A stretch of 64,000 nt of DNA. Source: Polytrichum commune. Its lineage: Eukaryota > Streptophyta > Polytrichopsida > Polytrichales > Polytrichaceae. A program made the position numbers and the translations under genes. Location of the stretch: the NCBI GenBank assembly GCA_950295325.1, contig OX485805.1:25533501-25597500 (forward strand), in the 5' to 3' direction. Every line of letters starts with the position of its first letter. Position 1 is the first letter of the stretch. Of the stretch, positions 1-11,885 are shown piece after piece. The notes beneath the pieces are model-generated. The model was not told the DNA's origin. It did not search any database and was given only the letters and a program-made list of their open reading frames with translations.

Positions 1-386
1 CATCATAATTAATTAGACTTAATGACATTAAATCACACTTAATTGGTTTGAATGTGTATGAATACTTGTGAAAGTAGGCGGCGTTATTAAAATATTATAA
101 AATATACATACTAAATCAGCACACTAAATTTAAGTGTTATTTTAGAATGACAAAGAGAATTTCAAATGGTAAGTCAAAAAAATTATAACCTCAATGTTAA
201 TGAGAATTTTGTAATTTTATTTGACCTCCAAGTTGATTACATGCTTCATTGATGGTTTCACTTCCGGAATGAAATCCCAATGAATTGCTTATTTACTAAT
301 TGGAAATGCACATATATATTCGATTTTAGACCTTGAAGGCGAAGTGCACTCAATATGGGATTTGTAGTCAAGCGGGCTTCCCCATA
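1..386. repeat. Partial copy of the palindromic repeat arm (window-edge truncated)
   Basis: This stretch aligns by eye with the right arm of the large palindrome at 59380-60652, in the same order: the ATTAGACTTA / AATCACACTTAATT block, then the AATGAAATCCCA block, then the ACCTTGAAGGCGAAGTGCACTCAATA block. It is clearly diverged. The left part lies outside the window, so I cannot tell whether this copy is also a full palindrome. No coding potential is seen. Confidence 0.75.
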
Positions 387-474
387 AAGAAGGATGAAGT
401 TTTCAGTGTCATCCGCGAGGCCTTCATCCCCCGAGGGTACGAGTGTGGGTGTTGGTTCACCCTAGCCGTAATAA

Positions 475-976
475 GGGCCACTTCACACACGAGCCAAGAG
501 CCGTGACCACGAAAGTGTGAGAGCCCAAAAAAAAGTGTCCAAAGGCCGTCCCAAGACACCTCCAAAATCATGTAGTGTGGGCACGGACCCTCGAGTGTAG
601 TGTGAAGTCATATGTGATCGGGCCCTTACCCAAATGCTATATTTCAATGAATTTTTATTCATGCGGGTCCTCAAACATGATAAAATAGAATAAATCAACG
701 ACTGCAAGGATTCGGAGTGCCATGGTCTCCCGGTCTTGTGCTAGGCCTACTTCCATGATGTGGTTTTTGAAAGTAGTCGAAGTGACCATGAAACATGATT
801 CATTTGATGCCATGTAGGAATCCATGTATACTTCACATCCATCTTGCATTCACATACTCCGTTTGTCCCTCAAATGTAGTGTGAAGCGAACTTAGACGGG
901 CTCCCCCTTCTCCACCAATGAGAATGCTTGAAGTGTTTATGGTCATGGGTACTCAGTCTCGTGTGTGAAGTGGCCC
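475..976. mobile_element. Tourist-like (PIF/Harbinger) MITE, copy a
   Basis: The ends are inverted repeats beginning GGGCCACTTCACACACGAG on the left and the reverse complement on the right. They are flanked by the 3-bp direct repeat TAA (472-474 and 977-979). GGSCC-type termini with a TAA/TTA target duplication are the hallmark of PIF/Harbinger-derived MITEs. The interior is non-coding and about 80-85 percent like the copy at 7256-7764. Confidence 0.85.
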
Positions 977-1016
977 TAAGTTAGTGCCTATGTAAACATC
1001 CAAAACCATGTGGGTC

Positions 1017-1226
1017 CTACACAAAATATTGTCCGCTTACTATTTGGAATTATGCATTACTATATCTATTGACTATATATTTATTTATTTTGCCAATAAA
1101 GGTTAAATTGGTTGTTTGGACATTATAGAACATTGACATTTTTACTTGGTAAAATAATACAGTAATAGTAAAAAATAGCATTGTGTAACTTCTTGTAGTA
1201 AGTGACACTAAAAATATTTAGTGTGG
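1017..1226. mobile_element. Short MITE, CTACACTAAATA-type termini
   Basis: A roughly 210-bp element. Its right end (reversed) reads CCACACTAAATA then TCACTTACTA, and the left end is a degraded version (CTACACAAAATA ... CTTACTATTTGG). The interior shares the TTTGGACATTATAGAACATT block with the element at 58843-59061 in inverted orientation, so the two are copies of one family. No target duplication could be fixed. Confidence 0.65.
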
Positions 1227-1272
1227 AGAGCCTATTTTAGGGTGTCCAAGTTCCCTTATCCTCCATGAGAAG

Positions 1273-4200
1273 TGTGAGCGCAAAATCTCACTCACATGTA
1301 AATACCGAAAAATTAATAAAAAAGGGGTTAATAAGGCTAAATGAGGTTTAAACAATTACGGGAGAAACAAGGAATTATTGGTGCATTCCTACTAGGACCT
1401 TAGCCTAGGTGACCACATGGATTAATGAGGAGAAGGGATATTGGTGAGTAGGCAAGGTGGACCCCTAAATTAGAAGACAAGAAGGCTAGGTCAAATTACA
1501 TTATTGGAGAGGTCGGTTGCGGGCAAGTGAGAAAAGAAAAGGGAAGGAGGAGAGGGCGAAGCCCTGCTCAAATACTTGGGTTCGGTATGCAAGGATGGGA
1601 GAGGTAAGGTGTTAAATACCTCGGTGAAATTAGAATAAAAGGTGGTTATGAGCTTGAAGAGAATTTAACCTTAGGGGGATTAAAGGGGAATAAGGCATAA
1701 GCGTTTCATGGGGAGTCTAGTAAAAACATGCTTAAAAGGACCAAGAAAAACCAATAGAATAAAAGGGGGGGTCATGACGATGACCGTTATTTATTGAATG
1801 ATATTTACACGGATAGCTCAGGAGAATGGGTAAGAGCCGGTTGGTTGGATACTAATTTCCTGCCTAGAAATCACTAGCATCACCAAGTCATGTGTAACAC
1901 ATGAAACGATCACACGAACTCGACGGGAGTCGAACCCGGACCGTTTAAGTGTCGTACAACTTCCCTCCCTCAACCAACCAAGGAGACATGACTTGGCGAC
2001 CTCCAAAGCAACAAATCAAAATTTATACCATTAACCGAGTGTGAGGTTTTGCTAACGATTACGGTGGGCTATGCTTAATTAACTTGATTCTTATCTATCT
2101 ATCTATGAGTCTTAATAAATTATGGGGCTAGGAGGAGAAGAAGTCAATTGAAGAAAAGAGAAAGTGGGTTTGAAAAGGGGAGAGGCAAAAAGAAAGGTCT
2201 TAACCCGTTTTTTTCTTCGGGCGGCCCGGAAGATGCCGGGCAACCCGGGAAAAAAGGTAGAGGTTGGAGGGGTCTCCGGAGGTAGAGGCAAGGAGCCTCA
2301 TTATGCATGGTTAGAAGAGGAGGAGTAGAGAGAAAGGGGGAGAGGGCGAAGCCCTGCTCCGTTGGGGATCGGTGAGTTTGGGTAGTCGGAGAGAACGGAA
2401 AGGAGATTAGCAGGAAGGATGCAGTGGAGATTGACGCCACCGAAGGCGAATTGTACCGGGATGGGATGACGTGCGGATATACTGAGATCGCCATCGGGGA
2501 AGGATGTTTTAAGCTGGCGATGAAAAGAGCTAAGCCATTTGGTTGCCCCCTTTTGTGTTGCTTTCTTCTGGTGTAGGTTGCTTGCTGGGCGTTGTTGTGA
2601 TCATGGGACGGGGTGAGGGTCAGTAGGGAGTCTTGGTTTCAGAGTAGTAATCGGTCGGGGAAACAAGAAGGCGGTCATTCCCTACTCGCCTCGTAGAGGA
2701 CGATGTGGATTCTTCTACCATTCTGGTTTGGTAACTGAAGCTCCTGCGGAGGTCATGGAGCCTGAAGATAGAGATGAACTTAGGAACCTGTTAGCAGTAG
2801 ATGCTTCACAATACCATGTTGATTGCTTTAGCAATGCTGTTTTGTTATTTTAGTGTATGTTCCCAGTTGCTCTAAGGGAGGGGGCATTCTACCGCAGCAG
2901 TGCCTCTCGGAGAATAACCAGTTAGTGAGGACGCTAGTCGGCTAAGGCCGCGCTGGGTTGGCAGATCTCTGGGTATAGCGTGCCTCCATTCTCTGTATCG
3001 GTGGTCTTTCTGGATGCGTGGACGGGGTGTTACTTAGGCCGGATGTTGAATCGACAGTGGCAGAGTGATAATGATGTCGTGTGGTCTAGATAGGAGACTG
3101 ACGGATTGGTAGGGGTGTAGATGGGGAATAATAGAACGAACGCTTAGGCATTTATCCTCAGGGCTGCTGCTAATTCTTCCTCCCCTGATGGGTGGAGTGT
3201 GGTGGTCAGGAAGCAATTTCTGTACCGTTTGCCTGATTCGATCCTGCTCTGCTAGTGTTTCTCGGTGCCTCAATCGCATTCATCTTGGAGATGATAGGTG
3301 AACTGTCCTGTGAGAATTCATTCGCACTGGTATTGGGGACTACGCTCGTTGATGGTGACGCCTTGCTCCTGGAGAACGTGATGCACGCAATGACCATTGG
3401 GTGCAACCCAATCTTGTTCTGCGGAACCCAAGACTTGTGGGTGTTGAGCTAGTTTTTGATTGCATTGTGTTGGCCTCCTTCGTCCATTCAACAAGTATCT
3501 GGGAGAACGGCACACCTGTTTCCAGCCGCTAACGAAGACATCTGCCTCCTAATCACTTAAGCTGGTGGTAACCATATGTAATTACCTCCTGAGGTTAGAG
3601 GTGGTGTGGTGTCTTGTGCTTAAAAGAAGTGCAGCTCTTCTTTGTATTGTGAACTTGTAATCTCCGGAGTCTGCTGGGATAGAGGGTAAGTTGGATGTGC
3701 AGGTGAGGGGGTGCGTGACAACGGCGAAGAGCAAGGGAAGGATGGATCGAGCTGGTATCTCCTTCGGCCAGGTCGGCACCGGGTGACTCTGCAGCGGACG
3801 ACAGTTGGGGCAGAGAAGGGAGCGGTGAAGGTTAGGAAGAGATTCTTCGGCCATCAACCGGGACTGCAACAGTTTTGCGGAGTAACTCGGAACGCCACTC
3901 GGGTGTTGATGCCTCGGGCGCTCCCGAAGCAATTGTGGGTGTTGGGAATTATAGGAATAGGCTTCTCTGTTGCAGCTGTTTAGTCAACCAGGGAATAGTC
4001 TACGGGTTCAGTAGGTGCTAGGACCAGTAAGTGGGTTCATGAAGGGTAAGGGAGTAGCGGTTGGATGGGAGGTTGTAGATGGTGGTGGGTTGCAAGATAG
4101 GATACACGCTGGATTACCCTCTTGTGGTGTACCGGTGCTAGTAGGTTAGGATGGGAAGAGAAGTGAATGGTTTCATGGACAATTGACATTGTATGGTCAA

Positions 4201-4368
4201 GCATTTGTGAATGCTAGCATGATTAATAAGGAAAAGGTGTTCTATACACCACTTCTCCCAAATCCTCTTTCCTTGCTTGCCCTTAGTTACTTGAAAAATT
4301 GAATGTGGCTCAAGAACCCTCACCCGGACTAGGACGCAATTGAAGGGTGAGGGGGATTTGGGCTCACA
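1273..4368. mobile_element. Large TG...CA element with 5-bp TSD (solo-LTR-like), copy 1
   Basis: The element begins TGTGAGCGC and ends GGGCTCACA. It is flanked by the perfect 5-bp repeat AGAAG (1268-1272 and 4369-4373). TG...CA termini, a short terminal inverted repeat and a 5-bp duplication are what a solo LTR or LTR-derived element leaves. It has no gag or pol homology and no internal direct terminal repeats. Near the right end it carries a CACCCGGACTAGGACGC block shared with the copies at 14795, 20049 and 30071. At 3096 bp it is the longest copy, partly because a SINE-like insert lies inside. The GC-rich interior produces several spurious ORFs. Confidence 0.85.
1770..1996 (-). mobile_element. 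tRNA-derived SINE candidate inside copy 1
   Basis: Read on the minus strand, this has a box-A-like TGGTTGAGGGAGG (around 1980-1963) followed about 30 nt later by a good box B, GGTTCGACTCCC (1936-1925). That is the internal RNA polymerase III promoter layout of tRNA-derived SINEs. It does not fold as an obvious intact tRNA. The absence of this block from the other copies of the host element suggests an insertion. Boundaries are approximate. Confidence 0.5.
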
Positions 4369-4464
4369 AGAAGATTAACAAATCCATTTGTTAAATGCAA
4401 GTTGTTCTATGCTTTGGGATGCCAAAAGAAAGGGCTTGGGTTTTGTGGTAATTGTATAGACTTA

Positions 4465-4840
4465 GGCCCGGTTCACATGGGGTCCCAAGTCCCAAGTTGC
4501 AACGCATGTTAACGAGTGCCAACATGGAGGCATAGTCCCAACTTTTGAGCCTTGAGAACCCATTAATTAATGGTTTAAATGATTTGCATGGGACTATATG
4601 TCAAATCTAGATTATTTGATGCAAAAAAATCTTTGGACACGAGTTGCAAGTTGGGTCTAGCTTTCACTCGATCCAACTCTCAAGACAAGTCTCAAGCCTC
4701 ACCTCCAAAAAGTGATGCCATGCGGGCATTCATATCATACTTGTGACTTAGGACTTGGGACCCCGTATGAAGTGGCAAGTCCCAACTTCCAAGGTCTCAA
4801 TGGCTGAGCCTACAAGAAGTGACCTAAGGTGAAGTGGGGC
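4465..4840. mobile_element. Tourist-like MITE, GGCCCGGTTCACATGG type
   Basis: The left end is GGCCCGGTTCACATGGGG and the right end is GTGAAGTGGGGC. TTA lies on both sides (4462-4464 and 4841-4843). The interior is rich in the repeated phrase CCCAAGTCCCAAGTTG and resembles the larger element nested at 56982-58150. Confidence 0.7.
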
Positions 4841-4843
4841 TTA

Positions 4844-5416
4844 GGACTTGGGACCCCTTCACTAATTTTCCACACATACTATTAGCTAACCCTCACTAAA
4901 TGGGATAATCGATGTAGTAAACAAGGTAAGTGAGCCTAACATAATGCTATACATCCTTCATAGCTCGTCATGTTCGCCTATGCCTAATCTAAGATTTGTA
5001 ATAGGACATGTCTCTTTAGATCCTTCCCAACCCTTATTATTTGTTTTCATGGGGGAAAGTAGTAGGTTGGCTACATGCTGAGTTTAGAAGTAGCCAAGGT
5101 GGCGAGCTTCCGGCAAGCTTGAGATTTATTTGTGGAGTTTGGGGTGGCTACATTTAGATGAATTAAAGGAAGGATTTGGCGATTGCAGTAAACCTTTGTG
5201 TCAATTTGGGTGGCGACTTCTTATTCTACATGGAAAATATTCAAGGCTACATGTATGCTTTGATAAGGTGAATAATGGCCCCAAACCTAAATTAGTAAGC
5301 AAATAAGTGGCCCACACACAACACAATTTTTTATTTGAACTCCATATGTGGCCGCACACACCACAAACTAAGGGGAATTTGGCTACGTATTGATATCGAC
5401 ATTGAATTTGGCTTAC
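4844..5416. other. Intergenic, dispersed repeat fragments only
   Basis: 4860-4940 (CTTCACTAATTTTCCACAC ... CCCTCACTAAATG) is matched at about 49876-49945. No gene is recognisable in the rest. Confidence 0.5.
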
Positions 5417-5445
5417 AAAAAAAAAAAAAAAAAAAAAAAAAAAAA
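5417..5445. repeat. Poly(A) tract, 29 A
   Basis: An uninterrupted run of 29 A. It is not attached to a recognisable retro-element 3' end. Confidence 0.95.
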
Positions 5446-6572
5446 CACTTGAGCCCCTTAAAAATCTAGAGGCTCTAAAGTTCAACAAGTTTGCAGATGT
5501 ATGAGAGGAACGACATGCACATATCAGCTCGGGCAGACCGCCGACAGCCTACGGGGTCTGGCCGCAGACCCCTAGGCCCGACCCTCAAAGCCAATCCTTT
5601 TCCCGAAGTTACGGATCTGTTTTGCCGACTTAGCACTTAGCGACATCTTAGGCCACCAACCCTTTAAAACATCAGTGTTCACCTAGATTGAACCAATTTG
5701 CACACATGAATCATACACTTGAAGTACCTAGTACACTTCTACACCCAAAAGGATTGGACCAATCCTCTTAAGTAAGAGAATACACCCAAAATGAACATCA
5801 TTGCTTTAAAAGACCACTCATATAATCATACATACAAGTATAAATAAGTAGGAGGGAGGTTGGCTTTATATTAACATAATTGCATGAAAAGGTGATATTG
5901 CGGTTCCAAAATATTATGCTACTAGGAGGTATCAAATTCTCCTACTATGCAAATTTAACTCTCAATTCCGCACCGGCGGAATTCCACTCCTCCTTCCATG
6001 ACTCAAAAACCTCATGATAAGGGGAACCAACAAGGTTGAATTGTCTTAGGGAATATATACCCACTACAAGCCCCCAATGAGAATCTTCATAATCCACCTT
6101 CAAGCATCACCAATGCGCTTCACTTTGGAACTTGAATTTCAATCCCCAAAATTCTTAAACTCCACTACAATCAAAATGTGGCATCATTAATCGACACTAC
6201 ATGACCAAAGAGGCCACAAGGTATAAGTTAAGAGAGCAAGAAGTTGGCGACCAAAAGGGTGAAGCATGAAGGAGAAAGTGTTGACACCACTCACCCCACT
6301 CAACTAAACCTTAGGTGAAGCAAGCCCTTGGATGGGAGGATGAACTTCATCCACAATTCATTATGGAGCTCATTGGCTACTCCCATTGATGGATCTTAAT
6401 GGTGGGTCCTAGCGTTTAGGTGACTCCACTCCGCCCATGAGAAGCTAGGTGACATCACCTCTTACCCACAAAGAGTGGAGGTGGCACTTTACAAGCCAAA
6501 ATCTTTTTTTTTCTGTTGTTTTAAAACGCGTGTGTGGAAGTCAATTCACATCACCGAAGCAAAGTGGCTACT
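5446..6572. other. Intergenic, nothing recognised
   Basis: AT-rich DNA with no open frame resembling a gene. A short GC-rich patch lies at 5525-5590 (CCGACAGCC ... GGCCGCAGACCCCTAGGCC). Confidence 0.5.
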
Positions 6573-6952
6573 CCACTAAATATGATATTAGGCATCACAA
6601 ATTCAATTTTTTCTTGCTCAATACTAATTGTTAACCGTGGAATAGTGTCAACAACACTAAATGTTAACCCAACAATATTTGTCATTCCTTGTAAATGTTT
6701 TTGGGGGAATTATAGATTTACAGTGTGGCCATTACTGTCACTTACCAAGTGACTTTCCATCCAAATTTCAATCATCCACGACAATATATTCATCACAAGC
6801 TAATGACAAGAAAAGGTAGGGTTGTGGCCACTGGATGAACTCATCAATCATCCATGACAATATTTGTTCACTTATGCATAAGAGGTGTTATCTGAAAAGT
6901 CACCATAGTGACATTAAATACCATATGACACGAAATATCGCATTTAGTGTAG
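6573..6952. mobile_element. MITE family B, copy 1
   Basis: An element of about 380 bp with the CCACTAAATATGATAT left end and the ATTTAGTGTAGT right end. It shares with 61687-62062 the inner blocks GTCACTTACCAAGTGA and CATCCAAATTTCAATCATCC and the block before the right end, AAATACCATA(T/C)GACAC. No coding sequence. Confidence 0.7.
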
Positions 6953-7155
6953 TATGTAGCCGGAAATGAAAGAAAAAAGGGGGCCAGTCCTTCTTATTCA
7001 CATTCCAATCCCAGTTTCGTTGAGTATGAGATGGATGTAAACTCAATGAAACCCTATGACTTGTCATTGAATGTTCATCAATTACCTTACTGGGTTGGTC
7101 AGTAGCCTCATATTGCAAATTTTATATGAGGGCAGTGTTAGCATCATCAAGTGCC

Positions 7156-7181
7156 ATATATATATATATATATATATATAT
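7156..7181. repeat. (AT)n microsatellite
   Basis: Thirteen AT dinucleotides in a row. Confidence 0.95.
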
Positions 7182-7255
7182 TCTCAAAACCATGGCAATG
7201 CCACACTTCTCCCAGACATGCAGGCTCCAGGCTTTCAGTTTGGGAATTGAGCTAA

Positions 7256-7764
7256 GGGCCACTTGACATACGAGCCAAGAGCCGTGACCATGAAATTGTG
7301 AGAGCCCAGAAGAAAGTGTCCGAAGGCCGTCCCAACACACCTCCAAACTCATGTAGTGTGGTCACGGGCCCTCAAGTGTAGTGTGAAGTCATCTGTGATC
7401 GGGCCCTCAACCAAATCCTAACTCAATGAGTTTCTATTCATGCGCGTTCTCACACGTGAAAGAAATAGAATAAACCAACGGTTGTGGACGTTCGGAGTGC
7501 CATGGTGTCCCGGTTTCGTGTTAGACCTACCTCCTCCAAGAGGTGGTTTTTGAAAATAGTCCAAGTCACCATGAAACATAATCCATTCAATGCCATGTAG
7601 CACTCCATGTAGACTTCACATCCATCTTGCATTCACGTACTCCGTTGGTCCCTCAAGCGTAGTGTGAAGCGGCGAACTTGGACTGGCTCTGCCTTATCCA
7701 CCGATGAGAGTGCTTGAAGTGTAATGGTCACGGGCTCTCAACCTTGTGTGTGAAGTGGTCGCCA
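7256..7764. mobile_element. Tourist-like MITE, copy b
   Basis: Begins GGGCCACTTGACATACGAG after TAA (7253-7255) and ends in a degraded GTGTGTGAAGTGGTCGCC. It is colinear along its length with 475-976, sharing for example CAAGAGCCGTGACCA, ATGTAGTGTGG and CTTGCATTCAC. The right boundary is less certain because the terminal bases have mutated. Confidence 0.8.
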
Positions 7765-8265
7765 ATTTGGAACGCTACCAACATATGTGACTTGGGACAT
7801 TGGTCACTCAACCAAACGTGGTAAATGTAACTAACTGAAGTGTGCAGAGTCTAGAAATCCATGGGGACTGCACTTGCACAACCTGCAGTACAATCTTAAC
7901 CCAACCAGCTGTTGCACAAAAAACAATGCAGACCTTGGACAATTGCCAAAATAACTATAGTTAACTATGTTTTTTTCAATACATTTTAGGGAACAACTAT
8001 AATTAACTAGAAAAAATTCAAACCAATTTGAAAAACAACTAAAGTGAACTAAAAACATTTAAGACCAGATTCAACAACAACTATAGTTAACTAGAAAAAT
8101 TCCAAGCATTATTATATATTCAAAGAAGTTTGCCTCTTGATTTGCTTTAGTTGAGGGCCTTTAATATGCTTGGGCCATTGAGGATCATCAAGAAACGCCT
8201 TTACACGATCACTCATAGTGTTCAGCTCTGGAACGACCTCCATGTACACCACCCATACAAATAAC
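7765..8265. other. Intergenic with AACTATAGTTAACTA motifs
   Basis: Contains several copies of a short motif, AACTATAGTTAACTAG, between 7945 and 8095. A similar block recurs at about 20985-21035. No gene recognised. Confidence 0.45.
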
Positions 8266-9816
8266 ACACTACACTAAATAAGATATTTAGTGTTTGATTA
8301 TATTTAATGTTGTCACCACCCTACCTTGCTTAACACTAATTTTCATTATTTTTGACAATTGATGTTAGAAGATATTTGAAGATTTGTTGGAATTCTTCTT
8401 TTATCATTGTTTTTACATATGCTTACTAACACTAAATTCAAACATTTAACTTCCACATATTACCATAGTTGATATTTAGTGTTTGAGTTTAAGTGTATGA
8501 ATTTGATTTAAACATGATAACCTCGCACTTCCTTCACCATCCCTACACTCTGCAACCCAGCATTCCAGTGCGGATTCCCCTAGCCTCAATATCCTCCAGC
8601 CTTTTCCACATATTCCTCTCTGAACCTCCCAAGTCCATTCGCCACCCTTGGGTAGCAGGAACCTCTCCAGATGCACCTTCCGGCTCTGAATTTCTTAATG
8701 TGCGGCATCGGCTCATACATTGCCCCCGTACTTAGATGTTGTTCATTATCCACCGCAATTCTCAACTGGAATGTGCTTACCTGCGGCACAGAGTTGTAAC
8801 CAAAACCGATTTCTTAAGATCAGCCCTGAACTGAGTTAGGCCACTGGCTTACACAGCAACCGGAAGCAAGTGGCAACAACTCTTGAATCCTGCCTCCATT
8901 GGCCAGTCCCTTCTCGCTCCCAGCTTAGACTGTGACCTGGTGGCTCAGCCTCCCTAGCACTCCCCGAATGGCCATCGCATTGTGGTTGCAGCTGGCCTCT
9001 TAGCCCCTCCTCGGCAGGACACCCCCCTTCGTGACAATAGAGTGGATGCAGCCACCTTGTGCTCGCTCCCTTGAGCCACGGCGCTGCTGGGCTCCCGCAC
9101 CGCAACCTCGGCTCCTGCCAGCTTCCATCGAGAGAGAGAGCCACACAAAACCCATAACCTTGAGACCTCTCATGGATCCAAGGATCCAGGGCGCCTGATC
9201 CTCATTTTGGGAGAGACCCCTCCACCCTTAACCAACACAACACTACCCTAACACGGACAATCAATCCTGGCCTAAGCCACCACTTCAAGACCAATTGCAA
9301 ATCTACATCCTAAACCCCCCTAACTATAAGCTTCCCCTAACACTAATCAATCCCCAAACTAATCCCTCAATCTTCAAACCCACTATCACACCTACACCAG
9401 CCGTAAACCTTAACAAGAACATCAACTAAAAGCATCATTCTTTTTATCTTTTAAAGTATTCATTGTAAACCCAAAGCCTAAGATTTTAATAATTCAATGA
9501 CTAAAAACACATGTGGGCACCATATTGGGCTCACAATACACCAAATGTTAATAACTCTATGAAAGTAAGTAACATTAAATGTAGACTCAAACACTAAATA
9601 TCAACTATGTTAATACGTAAGAAGTTACATGTTTGAATTTAGTTTTGGTAAGGATGTGAGAAAATAAAATAACAATGATAGAAGGAGAATTCCAACATAT
9701 AGTCTAACATATCTTCTACCACTAATTATCAAGGAATTGAAAATTTGTGTTGAGTAGGGTAGGGTGGTAACAACATTAAATATAATCAAAAACTATTTAT
9801 CATATTTAGTGTAGTG
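8266..9816. mobile_element. Foldback element with ~250-bp inverted arms, interrupted
   Basis: The left arm (8266-8495) and right arm (9540-9816) are inverted repeats. Both start CACTACACTAAATA and share TTGATTATATTTAATGTTGT, ACCACCCTACC, TTGGAATTCT and CATAGTTGATATTTAGTGTT in reversed order. The middle (about 8520-9535) belongs to a different repeat family, so the foldback element seems to have been entered by another transposon. Confidence 0.75.
8520..9535. mobile_element. Truncated copy 5 of the TG...CA element family
   Basis: The right end, CATATTGGGCTCACA, and the stretch before it (for example ACACGGACAATCAATCCTGGCC) match the corresponding part of copy 3 at 31740-32028. The expected left terminus with the CACCCGGAC block is missing, so this copy is 5'-truncated or rearranged. 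The next five bases on the right are ATACA, but no left-hand partner was found. Confidence 0.6.
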
Positions 9817-11049
9817 GAGGAGCCATGCCCCATTCTCAAAAAAAGAATCAAACGCATTAGTCCCACTTTTGAAAAGATGAATAATTTCCAAATTCATTAT
9901 GATGATGGCATGCATATGTAGTCTTCCATAGGGGCGTACTGCCATCAATTCCATGCCTCACAGCATGGGCTAACAAATCTTTTGTTGCACACCACTAACA
10001 TGCCCTAGCCCCGGAAATTAGTCACAAGTAGACAACCCTCAAAAGAAATCACTCTATGTGGACATGATCCATCTTCTAGACACCATGCCACCACAAAGCC
10101 TTCGACTCCTCAATTAGTGGGGCAAAATACACGTTGAATGTGCCAGATGTTGGTGCATGTCGATCATGGATAATTGAAGTTACTTAAAAAAAACTTCTTT
10201 GTAAGCAATCACATTGGGAGATTATGGAGGAGGACCATCACTCATAGGAAACATGGGTCTTTAAGACATAAATTTTGACATTAGAGGGTCATAAATGGCC
10301 AAGCTTGACATGTGCGGTCGGTTGAGGCCATTTGTATCATCTTGGACCTATCTTTCTTTTTGGTTTGGTCACTCTCAATGTTTTTATTCACGCGCGCACG
10401 CACACACATACACACACACCATCAAAAATGCCTACATGACACCTTGGGGACCTTAGGTACATAGCCACCTACAAGGCTAGGCCAAGAGTGGCGGCCAACG
10501 TACTTGAAGCTTGGATCTCATGGCCCCTACTTGAATGTCCTAGCCATTAATTTCTTGCACCACACTTACACAAGAATGTGTTTTGAACCACTCTATATGG
10601 CAAGTCCACTTTGGGGCCGACGTTGATAAACTCAAGGCCCCTTATTTCTTTAATGGGTACATTATTCATGGGCCAATACTGTGGATACATTGCACTATAT
10701 TATGATATTACTGACATTATTTGAAAAAAAATATAACCATTTTCTAAAAACATAAACACTCGCTTTGTAGATTTGTGGCCGATTCATCTCAAATGACATG
10801 GACAAAATTAAATTAGGATCTTTCAAACTAAATTCGGCGTCCAAGCAATCAAACATAATAACCTCTGGACCGCACACTATTTTAGTGCTTCTATGTTGGA
10901 TGAATGATAAATTCACTTGTATGTGGTAATTCCCTCTATCCCACATTACTAATAACTTGGGAAGCTGACTCACATCAATGATTCGGTAAATAGCAATTGG
11001 GAAGAGGGGAGATAGATTTAAAGAAGGTCTCTAGTACACTAAGCAAAGA
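9817..11049. other. Intergenic, nothing recognised
   Basis: AT-rich, with a short CA-rich stretch at 10389-10420. The ORF at 10695-10973 (minus) has no recognisable domain and I do not call it a gene. Confidence 0.45.
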
Positions 11050-11885
11050 TAGAACATTCTTTCATGAACATTCAATATTGAACACATAATCTAGTGAGTA
11101 AGTTTGAATGAAGAGCCAGAAATCTAATAGGATCTTCACGGGCAAGGACATGACAAGGACATGACACACCTCCCATCCTATATGAAAGAAAAATAACTGA
11201 ACGCCATTTGTCCATATTTGCATGGCTGCGTCCATATAATATGGGCATGACGCAGAGGTTGTTTATGTTGAGGGGCCTCGTCAAAAATACCGCTCCTCCT
11301 GCTAGTGGATGTAGACAAAGTGCAACTTCTGAAGGAAGCTGTGTTTCTCCCGAGACGGGGATTATATATGCTTCTCTGCCCCAAAGTCAGGATGGGCTTC
11401 CTCCTCGATTCATCAATGTGCTTCCACATGCGTGAGTCTGAAATGGTGCACATCATCAAGTCAGTGCTTCGATTTAATGACCACCACGACAAACGTTCGG
11501 TTCCAAACATGCGCTGCAAAAGGGGAGTTAATGGTGAGAAGACGCAAATGCCTCGCCAGGGTTCTTGGATCAGCCTCTCCGCTAAAACTTGAGCGTCCCA
11601 CGTTTTGAGCATCGATCGATCCTCTTGTGGCCCCCTCTGAACAAGATGCAACTTACCCTGTGAACATGCATGGGTGATTTGGTAAGACAACCCGTGGCAC
11701 TTCAGCAGTCTTGGTAGTTGGCAGGGTGTTTGGGTTCGGTAGCAAAGGAGTGGCCAGACGGTGTGGGAGCTCATCTGTATGTGCATGCGATGTTCCATGG
11801 CCCTTCGGCATGGTCAAAAGCACAAGGAATGCGTTGAGGCAGGAAAAATGGTGGCTTGTAGATAGCGGGATCTCATCAACCTCTC
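11050..11885. other. GC-richer stretch with overlapping anonymous ORFs
   Basis: Overlapping open frames occur on both strands (206 codons minus, 11798-11178; 95 codons plus, 11305-11592). Neither translation shows a domain, repeat or signal I recognise. The base composition is richer than the surroundings, so it may be a worn transposon coding region or captured gene fragment. The function is unknown. Confidence 0.3.

Noticed and set aside
1917-1990. Intact tRNA gene (minus strand)
   Set aside because: Box A and box B are present, but no acceptor stem or normal anticodon arm could be folded. A SINE head is more likely.
5417-5445. Poly(A) as the tail of a LINE or processed pseudogene
   Set aside because: No LINE or cDNA-like sequence precedes it on either strand.
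11178-11798. 206-codon minus-strand ORF as a gene
   Set aside because: No recognisable domain, and the complementary strand is open as well. Kept only as an anonymous stretch.
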